Shown here: positions 1-7,280 of the stretch, one piece after another | How positions within the stretch are numbered: the stretch's first letter is position 1 | How the letters are laid out: every line of letters begins with the position of its first letter | Source of the DNA: Dehalococcoidia bacterium | Lineage (GTDB): Bacteria > Chloroflexota > Dehalococcoidia > SHYB01 | Direction: 5' to 3' | Assembly: GCA_009693015.1 (NCBI GenBank) | Contig: SHYB01000001.1 | Location: 1-47,884, forward strand | DNA length: 47,884 nt | The notes under the pieces: generated by a model | The model's input: only the letters and a program-made list of their open reading frames with translations | What the model was told of the DNA's origin: nothing | The model's database searches: none | Program-made: the position numbers and the translations under genes

Positions 1-1
1 G

Positions 2-97
2 GAGTACGCCACGATCGCCAAGGAGATTGGCGCAGTGGGGTTCCTGGCGAAGCGGGAGTTCAGCGTTGCGGCGTTGCGGCGCCTGGCGCCGGGGTAA
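2..97 (+). CDS. Response regulator receiver domain, C-terminal end (partial)
   Basis: Only the last 31 codons are inside the window, ending at TAA 95-97. The peptide contains GAVGFLAKREFSVAALRRL, which looks like the end of a CheY-like receiver domain: a G-A-x-G-F-L-x-K stretch, where the Lys would be the conserved receiver lysine, followed by the last amphipathic helix. The next gene on the opposite strand is a NarL/LiaS-type histidine kinase, so a two-component pair is plausible, although the two genes are convergent and overlap by 38 nt. No output domain follows the receiver-like end, so it is either a single-domain regulator or a receiver at the C-terminus of a larger protein. The call rests on a short peptide. 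Confidence 0.5.
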   Translation, partial: EYATIAKEIGAVGFLAKREFSVAALRRLAPG

Positions 98-1058
98 AGA
101 CCCCTTCCGCGTGCGGGGAAACGGGCGCGGCGGCCAGCGGAGGCAGGTCTGTCTCCCAGTCCTCCGGGGTGTCATAGGCGGCGGTGGATGCGGTGGATAA
201 GGGCAGGGTGACGGTGAGGGTGGCTCCCAGACCTGGGGCGCTGTTCCAGGCGCCGCCGCACTGGCCGACGCGCGAGGCGATGCCGTGCAGGCCCAAGCCA
301 GGGGTCATCTGCGTGACATCAAAGCCGCTTCCGTTGTCGCTCACGGTAACCTCAAGGTGCGTGCCGTTGCGCACGGCCAGGGAAATGGTGACGCGGTGCG
401 CGCCGCTATGCTGGTAGGCGTTGCTGAGGGCTTCCTCCACTGCGCGGTAGGCGATGAGGCGCATGGGCACGGGGAGCTTGTTAGCCAGCGCCTTGTCCAT
501 ATCTTCCACGGACGGGTCAGCATGTATATCTACGGTGAACCATTCGTGGAAGCGTTTGGCGAGCATTTGGATGGCGGTGGTGAGGCGGACGCTGACGGCG
601 TAGGGGTGGAGCAGGTGGCTGGCCTGTCTGACTTCATGCTCGCGGGCGCGGCGGACGAGGTCCATGGCGCGAACCGGATTGTGTGCGAAGACGGCCTCGG
701 CTTCGGCAAGGCGGAACTGGGCCATGAGGAGGCGGGTCTGGACACGGCCGTGGAGCATTTCCGAGATACGACGGCAGGTGCGCTCTTCCGCGGCAATGGA
801 GAAGCGGCGCGAGCGCTCGAGCTCGAGGACATTGGTGTGCAGTTCCTCGCGCTGGGCGCGCAGGTGGTGGATGAAGACGCTGTAGTGGTTGGCGATGACG
901 CCTGCGGCGAGGAAGGATGCGGTGACGATGGTGGCGTGGCCGGCGCGATGCCAGGGGCCATCATTGAATTGGTAGGCGAAGGTGATGGCGGCGACAACCT
1001 GCCTGGTGCCGGCGGCGGCGAGCCCGGCGATGGCGTAGGCGCCGTAGGAAAGGATCAT
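60..1058 (-). CDS. Sensor histidine kinase (HisKA_3 / HATPase_c, NarX-LiaS type)
   Basis: A 332-residue membrane histidine kinase. Two hydrophobic segments (about residues 3-28 and 43-61) are followed by a helical linker and a dimerisation/phosphoacceptor helix with His103 (EMLHGRVQ), which matches the HisKA_3 pattern. The ATPase domain has an N box with Asn214 (EEALSNAYQH), a G1 box DNGSGF at 242-247 and a G2 box GLGLHG at 255-260. The C-terminal 45 residues are a Pro/Ala-rich tail. It would autophosphorylate and pass phosphate to a response regulator, possibly the receiver whose end overlaps it at 60-97. The signal sensed is unknown. The short ORF upstream (1065-1325) is in the same frame and separated only by one TGA, so the true protein may have begun further upstream with four membrane helices. 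Confidence 0.85.
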   Translation of the reverse strand: MILSYGAYAIAGLAAAGTRQVVAAITFAYQFNDGPWHRAGHATIVTASFLAAGVIANHYSVFIHHLRAQREELHTNVLELERSRRFSIAAEERTCRRISEMLHGRVQTRLLMAQFRLAEAEAVFAHNPVRAMDLVRRAREHEVRQASHLLHPYAVSVRLTTAIQMLAKRFHEWFTVDIHADPSVEDMDKALANKLPVPMRLIAYRAVEEALSNAYQHSGAHRVTISLAVRNGTHLEVTVSDNGSGFDVTQMTPGLGLHGIASRVGQCGGAWNSAPGLGATLTVTLPLSTASTAAYDTPEDWETDLPPLAAAPVSPHAEGVFTPAPGAATPQR

Positions 1059-1064
1059 GGGGCG

Positions 1065-1325
1065 TCAGGACGGGGGTTGTGTGAAGAGGCGCTGGGGGCT
1101 AGCCGCCTTGAGGATGCCGAGGACGATGGCGCCGCCGCAGGGGGCGCCCAGGTTGAGCAAGAGCTGCCGCTCGATCGTCTCAGAGACGGCGCCTGGGTCA
1201 CGCGCCGCTTCCCATGCGCCGATGGCGAGGGCCCACCAGATGGAGATGGCGAGTCCAGCCAGGAATCCGCCGACGAGCGCAGGCGGCCTGGCGGCTATGG
1301 TCCGGTTACCAGTCTTTTCGGGCAC
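1065..1325 (-). CDS. Small two-helix membrane protein, or detached N-terminus of the histidine kinase
   Basis: An 86-residue ORF from a GTG start, with two hydrophobic stretches (about residues 15-37 and 55-72). It lies in the same reading frame as the downstream histidine kinase. Its TGA stop (1065-1067) is followed after two sense codons (Arg, Pro) by the kinase ATG at 1056-1058. It could be a separate, translationally coupled membrane partner. It could also be the first half of a four-helix sensor domain cut off by a nonsense mutation. I recognise no family for the peptide alone. UGA readthrough as selenocysteine is unlikely, because kinases of this class are not selenoproteins. Confidence 0.4.
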   Translation of the reverse strand: MPEKTGNRTIAARPPALVGGFLAGLAISIWWALAIGAWEAARDPGAVSETIERQLLLNLGAPCGGAIVLGILKAASPQRLFTQPPS

Positions 1326-1777
1326 AATAAGCCTCCACAGCCCCTCCCGAGATACCGGCCCGGCGACGGCCGCCGGGTGGCGGTGGTGTTCGAGCCCCCA
1401 CGGTTCGAACGGTACTAACTGAGGCGGTGGGGTGAGCGCCGCGGCTGTGGCGTCTGTGGCATGTGGTCTTGGTGCTGTTGTCTCCTTTGCGGGCAGCGGG
1501 TGGGATGGATCGGTATGTCGCAGGTACCATCATCGCCGGTGGGGGAGTGCGGGCGAATCCATCCGGCGGGTGATTTTGCGAGGCCGGCGGGGAGTAGCCC
1601 GCGCGGGGCGGGGCCTGCTGCGGCAACAGAGGGCAGACGGATGCAGCGTCCCCGGTGGCTGGCATGCGGCGTGGATGGCTACGGCGAGGCGCAGTGCGGC
1701 CAGGCAAAAGCAAGGGGCCGTCCCGATACTATCGGGACGGCCCCTTGCTTTGTTACGCGGAGACGGGGATGCGCCGG
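1326..1777. other. Intergenic region, no gene recognised
   Basis: About 450 bases between the kinase cluster and aceA. Several open frames cross it, but none has a plausible start, composition or recognisable peptide. The only clear element is the terminator hairpin at 1707-1751. Promoters for the kinase cluster should lie here, but I could not pick out a convincing -35/-10 pair. Confidence 0.5.
1707..1751 (-). terminator. Intrinsic terminator of the aceB-aceA operon
   Basis: A perfect 22-bp inverted repeat centred on base 1729. On the minus strand the stem is followed by a short T run (TTTT). It begins 27 nt beyond the aceA stop, as expected for a rho-independent terminator. The stem is unusually long, and the T run is short compared with textbook examples. 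Confidence 0.8.
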
Positions 1778-2929
1778 TTAGACGACTTTGTCTTCCGCGA
1801 GGTGCTCGCCGAACTCGAAGCCGAGGCGGGCGGCGTCGTACTCGTGGCCCATGAGCTGGTGGTAGGGGACGCCGGAGAAGAAGTGATGGCTCTTGGTGGG
1901 GAAGTCGGCGTTGTCTATCCATTCCTTGCGCTGGAGGTTGATGTAGCCGCCCTCCTGGTGCTGGGCCATGTCCTGGAGGAGGACGGAGAGGCCGTGGGAG
2001 CTGGCGTGCTGGCCGCCGAGGGTGATGAAGATGAACTTGAAGCCGAGATCGCCGAGCTGGGCGAAGGTGATGGGATTGGGGTCTTTGAACCACTTGAAGG
2101 AGGAGGACCAGTTGAAGGCGAAGCGGGCCTTGGGGAAGCGCTTGCGGATTTCCGAGGCGAAGGTCTCTACGGGGCCGCGGTCAGAGGTGGAGAATTCGCA
2201 CCAGAGGAGATCGGGGATGCCGGTGTCCATGTAGCGCAGGCCGCGTTCCACGGCGAGCTTGATGCCGCGGGCGGATTCCGGGGCGTCTATGGCGCTGACG
2301 CCGTCTGTGCGGGCGATGATGACGAAGTCTTTGTTGTCCATGTCATTGGCGACGGCGCGGGCCATGCGGAGCTTGCCGATCATTTCATTGGCGGAGACGA
2401 GGGCTTTGCCACCGATGTGGCCGCAGCGCTTGGGGAGGACCTGGTCTTCAATGTGGGCGGCGGCGACACCGGCCTGGACGTAGAGTTCCGTGGCGCGCTG
2501 GACGTTGAAGATGTTGCCGTAGCCGCCGTCCATATCGGCGACGAGGGGAGGGATTTCCAGGTGCATAGGGGGCTGGTTCTTCTCCGGATCGCCGACGGCC
2601 ATGGCGAGCTGGAACTTGCGGAGGCCGCTGACGGTGCGGCGGGCGCCATCGGCGATTTCGGTGCTGGAGTAGAGGTCCATGTCCGTGCTGCCGACGTGGC
2701 CCATGGCGAAGGAGTAGCCGCTGAAGTAGGCGGCCTTGAAGCCGTAGTACATGACCATCTGGGCGCCCATGGGGTCATAGATGCCGGGGCCGAAGAGATA
2801 GGGTTCGCTATCCAGCAGCTGGCGCATGCGGGTGCTGGGGTGGGTGAAGCGGGACTTGGGGACCTTGAAGCCTTTGGGGAGGAGGTCGGTCTCCACGAGT
2901 TCCATCTTGGCTGTTTGTTTGACGCTCAT
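1778..2929 (-). CDS. aceA: Isocitrate lyase
   Basis: Splits isocitrate into glyoxylate and succinate, the first step of the glyoxylate shunt, in the cytoplasm. The 383-residue protein carries the isocitrate lyase signature KRCGH at 167-171 with the catalytic Cys170, and the metal/substrate segment ADMDGGYGN at 131-139. The following GGKAL resembles true isocitrate lyases more than methylisocitrate lyases (PrpB), which usually continue differently. At 383 residues it is shorter than the E. coli-type enzyme (about 430). It lies 72 nt downstream of malate synthase on the same strand, and the terminator at 1707-1751 follows, so the two shunt enzymes form one operon. This supports growth on C2 units or fatty acids. 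Confidence 0.93.
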   Translation of the reverse strand: MSVKQTAKMELVETDLLPKGFKVPKSRFTHPSTRMRQLLDSEPYLFGPGIYDPMGAQMVMYYGFKAAYFSGYSFAMGHVGSTDMDLYSSTEIADGARRTVSGLRKFQLAMAVGDPEKNQPPMHLEIPPLVADMDGGYGNIFNVQRATELYVQAGVAAAHIEDQVLPKRCGHIGGKALVSANEMIGKLRMARAVANDMDNKDFVIIARTDGVSAIDAPESARGIKLAVERGLRYMDTGIPDLLWCEFSTSDRGPVETFASEIRKRFPKARFAFNWSSSFKWFKDPNPITFAQLGDLGFKFIFITLGGQHASSHGLSVLLQDMAQHQEGGYINLQRKEWIDNADFPTKSHHFFSGVPYHQLMGHEYDAARLGFEFGEHLAEDKVV

Positions 2930-3001
2930 CTGTTTGTGCCTTTTCTCCTGTGGGTGCTGGATGCCGGTTGCGTGCTGCGCATGCGTGAGTGTGTTATGAG
3001 G

Positions 3002-4603
3002 TCATGGCGGGTCGAACTGGTTGGCGGTGATGAGGCGCTCGGTGATGTCGCGGGCCTCGCGGTAGCATTGGGCTATGGCGGCAGGCGCGCCGTGGGGAAG
3101 TTCGCTGAGGATGCGTTGGAGCTCTGCATCGTAGAGGCGGGTGATGAAGGCGGGGGTGTGCTGGACAGGTGTACCTGTCGAGCCGATCGCACCGGTCGTG
3201 CCGGAATCGTCGAGCACGGGGGCGGCGCGGCTGTGGGCCATGCGCTGGGCGATCATGAGGCGGTAGATACGGTCAGTGGCGAGGTCTTCCATGTAGCCAT
3301 CGAGGAGGCTGGCGCCTTTGCCCTGGAGGACGCCGAAGCGGTAGCGGATGGTGGTGCGCACGGCGGCGCGGGTGCCGGCGAGGGAGGTCTTGCCGACGCC
3401 AGCAGGAGCAGGGCGAAGGTCAGGGTATCGGGCGGCACCGGCGGGGCGCTGCATACCCTGGTTGGGGGTGGGGAACTGTCGCACGGCGATGTCGTTCTGG
3501 TCAGGGTGGCCGGTCCAGGCGCCGTCCATGAGGCAGGCGGCCTCATTGTGCTTGTCTTCTTCCAGCGCCTTGAGGGCGCGGGCGTTGAGGGCGGCGTCGG
3601 CGCGGCTGGGGTAGAGGGCGGTCATGCCGCCGATGGCGAGGACGCCGCGCTTGTGGCAGATTTCGGGGATGAGAACGCGAAGGTTTTGGAAGAAGGCGAC
3701 GTCATAGGGAATGGTGTTGCGGTCAGGGAGCACCCAGGCGGGATCGTGGAGGTTGAAGTTGATGAGGCTGGCCATGTAGTCCCAGCGGCCGAGGTTGAGG
3801 GCGAGGATGTGGTCGCGGAGGTTGTAGAGGAACTCTTCCATCTGGTAGGCGATAGGGTGGGACTCCACCAAGGCCATGCATTTGATGGCGTCCGGGGGGA
3901 GGCCTTTTTCCGCGGCGAGGGCGCGGAAGAGATCGCGCCACCAGAGGGCTTCTTCGGCGCTCTCCGACTTGGGAATGTAGAAGCAGAGGGGGTGCTTGAG
4001 GCGGGCGGGGTTGGCCTGGTGCACGACCATGGCCAGGTCAAAGAGGGGGGCGGGGGTGAGGTCGCCGGGGATGATGCCGCCCTGGCTCAGGGCGAGGCCG
4101 CGAGGGCGGATCATGGCGACGGCGCCCGATGGTTTGATGGCGACCTGCTGGTTGCGCTTGGCGTCATGGTAGGTGAGGGCGCCGTAGAGGGCGCCGAGGG
4201 AGTTGCTGATGCCGCGGAGGAGGATAGGCCAGGTGTTGGCCATGGAGTCTTCCAAGTCCATCATAACGCCGGGAGCGCCGGAGTTGAGCATTTTGACCAC
4301 CAGCTCGGCATCGTCGGCGGGGCCGGTCATCTGGTTACGCTGGTCCTGGCACCAGGCGGGGAGATGGATGCGCCAGTCGCCCTTGGTGATAGCTGAGGGA
4401 GGCAGATGCTGGGGAAGGTGGCCGGCGAGGGAGGCGGCGAGCACTTCGCGACGGCGCTTGATGAGGGCATCGCGGCGGGGGGCGAAGGCGGCGTGGAGGC
4501 GCTGGTACATGGGGTAGAAGCCGCCCGGGAGATCGCGGGCGGGATCGAACCCTTTGGGGGCGGTGTTCACCGGCAGGATGCTGGCGCTTTCGCGGACTTG
4601 CAT
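3002..4603 (-). CDS. aceB: Malate synthase (A-type)
   Basis: Condenses glyoxylate with acetyl-CoA to malate. At 533 residues it has the usual malate synthase A length. Recognisable blocks are KMLNSGAPGVMMDLEDSMAN (104-123), RPRG (166-169) with the active-site arginine, LRDHILALNLGRWDY (262-276), which matches the family signature, and YMEDLATDR (437-445) holding Asp440, the equivalent of the catalytic base. The segment that usually reads ETLPA is ESHPI here (247-251), and the lid after RPRG is not the usual RGWHLxEKH, so the enzyme is a divergent branch. It is the first gene of the aceB-aceA pair and has its own promoter at 4794-4823. Confidence 0.9.
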   Translation of the reverse strand: MQVRESASILPVNTAPKGFDPARDLPGGFYPMYQRLHAAFAPRRDALIKRRREVLAASLAGHLPQHLPPSAITKGDWRIHLPAWCQDQRNQMTGPADDAELVVKMLNSGAPGVMMDLEDSMANTWPILLRGISNSLGALYGALTYHDAKRNQQVAIKPSGAVAMIRPRGLALSQGGIIPGDLTPAPLFDLAMVVHQANPARLKHPLCFYIPKSESAEEALWWRDLFRALAAEKGLPPDAIKCMALVESHPIAYQMEEFLYNLRDHILALNLGRWDYMASLINFNLHDPAWVLPDRNTIPYDVAFFQNLRVLIPEICHKRGVLAIGGMTALYPSRADAALNARALKALEEDKHNEAACLMDGAWTGHPDQNDIAVRQFPTPNQGMQRPAGAARYPDLRPAPAGVGKTSLAGTRAAVRTTIRYRFGVLQGKGASLLDGYMEDLATDRIYRLMIAQRMAHSRAAPVLDDSGTTGAIGSTGTPVQHTPAFITRLYDAELQRILSELPHGAPAAIAQCYREARDITERLITANQFDPP

Positions 4604-4793
4604 CGTCGTTTCCTCTTATTCGCTGGCGGCAGGGGCCGGAGCGGTGTTGGAATGCTTTGGGAAACGGTCTATTTTTGGCCGACGCAGCCCGCAGTTAGGG
4701 GAGGGAGCGGAACTGCGGGAGAGACGACCTCGCGCCACGCAACAGAAGCGGGTGCGGCGCGCTACACCGTGAAGCTCACGATGTAAGCGCCAT

Positions 4794-4823
4794 ATTGTAC
4801 TTATAAAGCTGAGTGGGTGTCAA
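4794..4823 (-). promoter_or_regulatory. Sigma70-type promoter for aceB-aceA
   Basis: On the minus strand a consensus -35 TTGACA (4818-4823) is followed by an 18-bp spacer and -10 TACAAT (4794-4799). This is one of the best matches to consensus in the window. Confidence 0.7.
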
Positions 4824-4870
4824 GCGACGGTGTGGCTGCAGGGGGAGGCGGAAGGCGGCAGTCGCCGGCG

Positions 4871-4900
4871 TTGGACACTGGCGATGGGTGGCGCTAGACT
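4871..4900 (+). promoter_or_regulatory. Promoter for the PAC2-family gene
   Basis: -35 TTGGAC (4871-4876), 18-bp spacer, -10 TAGACT (4895-4900), placed about 40 nt upstream of the GTG start at 4942. Confidence 0.5.
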
Positions 4901-4941
4901 GGCGCAAAGACGCAGAGACGTAAAGAGCGAAAGGGGGCGCT

Positions 4942-5835
4942 GTGGATGCATTGCGGATGATTGAGAGGCCGGCGCTCCTCAGGCCGTACTGGATCGGCGC
5001 GTTCACGGGGTGGGCGGACGCGCAGGAGGCGGCGACGGAGGCGGTGCGCTATCTGGTGCAGCAGCTGGGGGCGAAGAAGTTCGCCGAGATTGACGCGGAG
5101 GGGTTTTACGATTTCACCGCGGTGCGGCCCATCGCGTTTTTCGACGACGCGGGGGTGCGGCGCATTCGCTGGCCGGTGAATAGTTTTTACTACTGGGTCT
5201 CGCAAAGCGGCGAGAAGGAGATCGTATTTTTTGTGGGGACGGAGCCGAGCCTGCAATGGCGGACGTATACGGGGCTGCTGCTGTCTGCCGTGGCGCCGTA
5301 CCGGATGCGGACGATGATGACGCTGGGGGCGCTGAACGATGCGCTGCCGCATACGCGGGAGGCGACGGTGACGGGGTCGGCGAACCGTCCGGACCTGGAC
5401 CTGCCGCTGGAAGGGATGAGGGTCGGCCCGAGCCGCTATGCGGGCCCCGTGGGGATTTCATCGGTGTTTCTGGAGGGGTGCACGCAGGCGGAGCTGCCGC
5501 ACCTGAGCCTGTGGGCGCATGCGCCGCACTATGTGCAGCGTTCGCCGAACTACACGGTGGCGAAGGCGCTGGTGCAGCGGCTGAATAGCCTGCTGGGGTT
5601 GCAGGTGCCGACGCAGGAGCTGGAGGCGAAGTCGGCGGAGTTTGAGGCGGAGGTGACGGGGCAGGTGTCGAAGAGCGTGGATGCGAGCGCGTATGTGAAG
5701 AAGCTGGAGCGCCTGTACGACGATGCGGTGGTGCAGAGGCGGTCGCAGGAGCTGCCGTCGGCGGAGTCGGCGGTGCGTGATGTGGAGGAGTTCTTGCGGC
5801 GGAGGGAGGATGGCGCGCCGCCCTCGTCCAACTGA
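4942..5835 (+). CDS. PAC2 family protein (proteasome-assembly-chaperone-2-like)
   Basis: A 297-residue soluble protein with the N-terminal pattern of the PAC2 family (LLRPYWIGAFTGWADAQEAA), an internal hydrophobic beta segment (KEIVFFVGTEPS) and a Gly-rich turn (GPVGISSVFLEGC) typical of the family's nucleoside-phosphorylase-like fold. The C-terminus (about residues 225-290) is charged and probably helical. Bacterial PAC2 proteins are conserved, but their role is not settled. The start is GTG 4942; ATG 4957 is an alternative five codons in. The -10 element of the moaDE promoter begins right after its stop codon. Confidence 0.8.
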   Translation: MDALRMIERPALLRPYWIGAFTGWADAQEAATEAVRYLVQQLGAKKFAEIDAEGFYDFTAVRPIAFFDDAGVRRIRWPVNSFYYWVSQSGEKEIVFFVGTEPSLQWRTYTGLLLSAVAPYRMRTMMTLGALNDALPHTREATVTGSANRPDLDLPLEGMRVGPSRYAGPVGISSVFLEGCTQAELPHLSLWAHAPHYVQRSPNYTVAKALVQRLNSLLGLQVPTQELEAKSAEFEAEVTGQVSKSVDASAYVKKLERLYDDAVVQRRSQELPSAESAVRDVEEFLRRREDGAPPSSN

Positions 5836-5841
5836 TATAAT
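5833..5841 (+). promoter_or_regulatory. Extended -10 promoter for moaD-moaE
   Basis: TGATATAAT: a perfect -10 TATAAT (5836-5841) preceded by the extended TGn element, which here is the TGA stop codon of the PAC2 gene (5833-5835). There is no good -35, as is usual for extended -10 promoters. It lies 29 nt ahead of the moaD GTG. Confidence 0.55.
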
Positions 5842-5870
5842 CGTCTGTCAATCTTCATCGGGAGGCAGCG

Positions 5871-6119
5871 GTGCAGGTGCAGGTGCGGTTCTTCGCGCTG
5901 TATCGCGAGCGGGTAGGGGCGTCGCAGAAGGCCTTTGCCATAGAGGAAGGCGCGACGGTGGGGGAGCTGGTGGCGGCGGTGGCGCGGGAGCACCCGAACC
6001 TGTGCCCCAATCCAGCGATCGTGGTGGTGGCGGTGAACCGCGAGTATGCGGGCCATGAGCAGCGCCTGAAAGCGGGCGACGAGGCGGCGTTTATTCCGCC
6101 TGTTAGCGGAGGGGCGTGA
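5871..6119 (+). CDS. moaD: Molybdopterin synthase small subunit, sulfur carrier (MoaD)
   Basis: An 82-residue ubiquitin-like protein. It has a beta-grasp start (MQVQVRFFALYRERVG), the helix TVGELVAAVAREHP, the conserved VAVNREYA strand and the tail IPPVSGGA. MoaD carries a thiocarboxylate on its C-terminal Gly and donates sulfur to cyclic pyranopterin monophosphate in the MoaE complex. In most MoaD proteins the last two residues are Gly-Gly; here one Ala follows, so the chain would need trimming before activation, or the Ala is tolerated. It has a GTG start with a GGGAGG ribosome site 5 nt ahead. Its TGA stop overlaps the moaE ATG, so the two are translationally coupled. Confidence 0.9.
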   Translation: MQVQVRFFALYRERVGASQKAFAIEEGATVGELVAAVAREHPNLCPNPAIVVVAVNREYAGHEQRLKAGDEAAFIPPVSGGA

Positions 6120-6535
6120 TGCGTGTGCTGGTGACGGAGAAGGCGATTGGGGCGGATGAGGTGATCGCCACGCTGGATCGGAAGATTCACGGGGCGGTGA
6201 CGACGTTTTTGGGGACGGTGCGGCTGCATTCGGAGGGGCGCACGGTGCGGTACCTGGAGTACGAGGCGTTCCCGGAGATGGCGGAGTCGAAGTTGCGGGA
6301 GATCGCGGAGGAGATGAAGCGGCGGGAGGGGATCGAGGATGTTTCGATCTATCATCGCATCGGCAGGCTGGGGATTGGGGAGACGAGCCTGGTGGTGGCG
6401 GTGGCGTCGCTGCACCGCAGGCCGGGGTTCGCGGCGTGCCTGGATACGGTGGAGCGGATCAAGGAGATTGTGCCGATCTGGAAGAAAGAGGTGTGGGCGG
6501 AGGGGGAGGAGTGGGTGCGGAGCGCGGGGGCGTAG
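6119..6535 (+). CDS. moaE: Molybdopterin synthase catalytic subunit (MoaE)
   Basis: The large subunit of molybdopterin synthase, which converts precursor Z to molybdopterin with sulfur from MoaD. Family blocks are present in order: TTFLGTVR, the VRYLEYEAFPEMAE strand, IYHRIGRLGIGE, and the catalytic lysine segment KEIVPIWKKE near the C-terminus. It is 138 residues from ATG 6119, which overlaps the moaD stop as TGATG. A GTG one codon earlier (6116) is the alternative start. No other molybdenum cofactor gene is in the window. Confidence 0.93.
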   Translation: MRVLVTEKAIGADEVIATLDRKIHGAVTTFLGTVRLHSEGRTVRYLEYEAFPEMAESKLREIAEEMKRREGIEDVSIYHRIGRLGIGETSLVVAVASLHRRPGFAACLDTVERIKEIVPIWKKEVWAEGEEWVRSAGA

Positions 6536-6693
6536 GGGGCTGGGCTAGGGCGGGCAAGGGAAGGGGCAGGATCACCCTCTCCCAACTCCCCCCCTCAAGA
6601 GGGAGCGGGTGTTGGGAGCGAGACCCCCCTACCCCACCAGGTTGCCACGCTCGGGGATTCGCTCGCAATGACAGAGGGAACGGCGGGCTGACG

Positions 6694-7086
6694 CTAGGGG
6701 GTGAAGGCGGCGGCGGCGAGGGCGGTGTCTTCGTATTCGTGCATGCTGGCGACGAGGCCATCGCGGACGGTCCAGACGTGGAGCATGGGCGATTGCCAGA
6801 CCTTGTCCGTGGCGAGGCATCGGGCGCGGTGGCTGCCGAAGCAGACGACGGTGTCTCCATCCACGATGCGTCGGGTGACCTCGTGGTGCTCGAATCTAGC
6901 CACCGAGGCAAGGATGCCGAAGTAGCGGCGCAGGTCGTCCTTGCCTCGCCACGCGCCGGAGAAGGGGAGCACGCCGGGGAAGACCCACAGCACGTCGTCA
7001 GTGACGGCGGCGACGATGGCGGGGAAGTCTTTGCGGGCGAAGGCCGCGTAGATGCGCTCGACGGCGGGGGGGACTTGCGTGGACAT
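6694..7086 (-). CDS. NTF2-like / SnoaL-type small protein
   Basis: A 130-residue protein with the alpha-plus-beta cone pattern of the NTF2 superfamily: an N-terminal helix (VERIYAAFARKDFPAIVAAV), the DDVLWVFPG strand, the SGAWRGKDDLRRYF helix and a run of C-terminal strands (VVCFGSHRAR, HVWTVRDGLVASMHEYED). Members include ketosteroid isomerases, polyketide cyclases and many proteins of unknown substrate. The sequence does not say which reaction it performs. It lies downstream of the flavin reductase on the same strand, separated by repeat copy B1, so cotranscription is possible. Confidence 0.75.
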   Translation of the reverse strand: MSTQVPPAVERIYAAFARKDFPAIVAAVTDDVLWVFPGVLPFSGAWRGKDDLRRYFGILASVARFEHHEVTRRIVDGDTVVCFGSHRARCLATDKVWQSPMLHVWTVRDGLVASMHEYEDTALAAAAFTP

Positions 7087-7134
7087 GGGTTGCCGGCGCT
7101 CCTAACTTTGTATGCGGACGTATTGCAAGACGCT

Positions 7135-7253
7135 GGCGCTGCCGCTGAGCTTTGGCTAACGCCGATGTTCCCACCCACCCGCAAAGGTTGCAAGAGGAAA
7201 CAGGGGCACATCCCCTGTACCCTTGCCAGGATGGGGCGAGCCCCTTCCTAGAC
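7135..7253. repeat. Structured interspersed repeat B, copy 1
   Basis: Shares blocks with copies at 8021-8163 and 9029-9106. With copy 2 it shares a GCTGCCGCTGA-like start and GTTCCCACCCACC. With both other copies it shares a hairpin with loop CACAT and a second hairpin. Hairpin 1 is ACAGGGG / CACAT / CCCCTGT at 7200-7218; hairpin 2 follows at about 7229-7251 with GGGGC/GCCCC at its core. It lies between the flavin reductase and the NTF2-like gene. No coding role is seen. Confidence 0.7.
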
Positions 7254-7280
7254 CTATCTCCGCGCAGATGGGGGCGAGGC

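Larger units (their letters stand above)
4604..4941. other. Divergent promoter region between aceB and the PAC2 gene
   Basis: About 340 bases without a gene. It holds back-to-back promoters: one at 4794-4823 reading left into aceB and one at 4871-4900 reading right into the PAC2 gene. The aceB transcript would have an untranslated leader of roughly 180 nt. I see no known riboswitch in it. Confidence 0.6.

Noticed and set aside
1065-1067. TGA between the small membrane ORF and the kinase as a second selenocysteine codon
   Set aside because: No Cys or Sec is expected at that place in histidine kinases and no SECIS-like hairpin was seen; nonsense mutation or separate genes explain it better.
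1395-1425. GGTTCGAAC, resembling a tRNA T-loop
   Set aside because: No acceptor stem, anticodon arm or D-arm can be placed around it on either strand.
1306-1713. Open frames in the gap before aceA as a real gene
   Set aside because: Pro/Arg-rich composition on both strands, no ribosome site, no recognisable motif.
1655-4396. A 913-codon open frame on the plus strand across aceA and aceB
   Set aside because: It is antisense to two clearly recognised enzymes and has a Gly/Ala/Val-rich composition typical of a shadow frame in GC-rich DNA.
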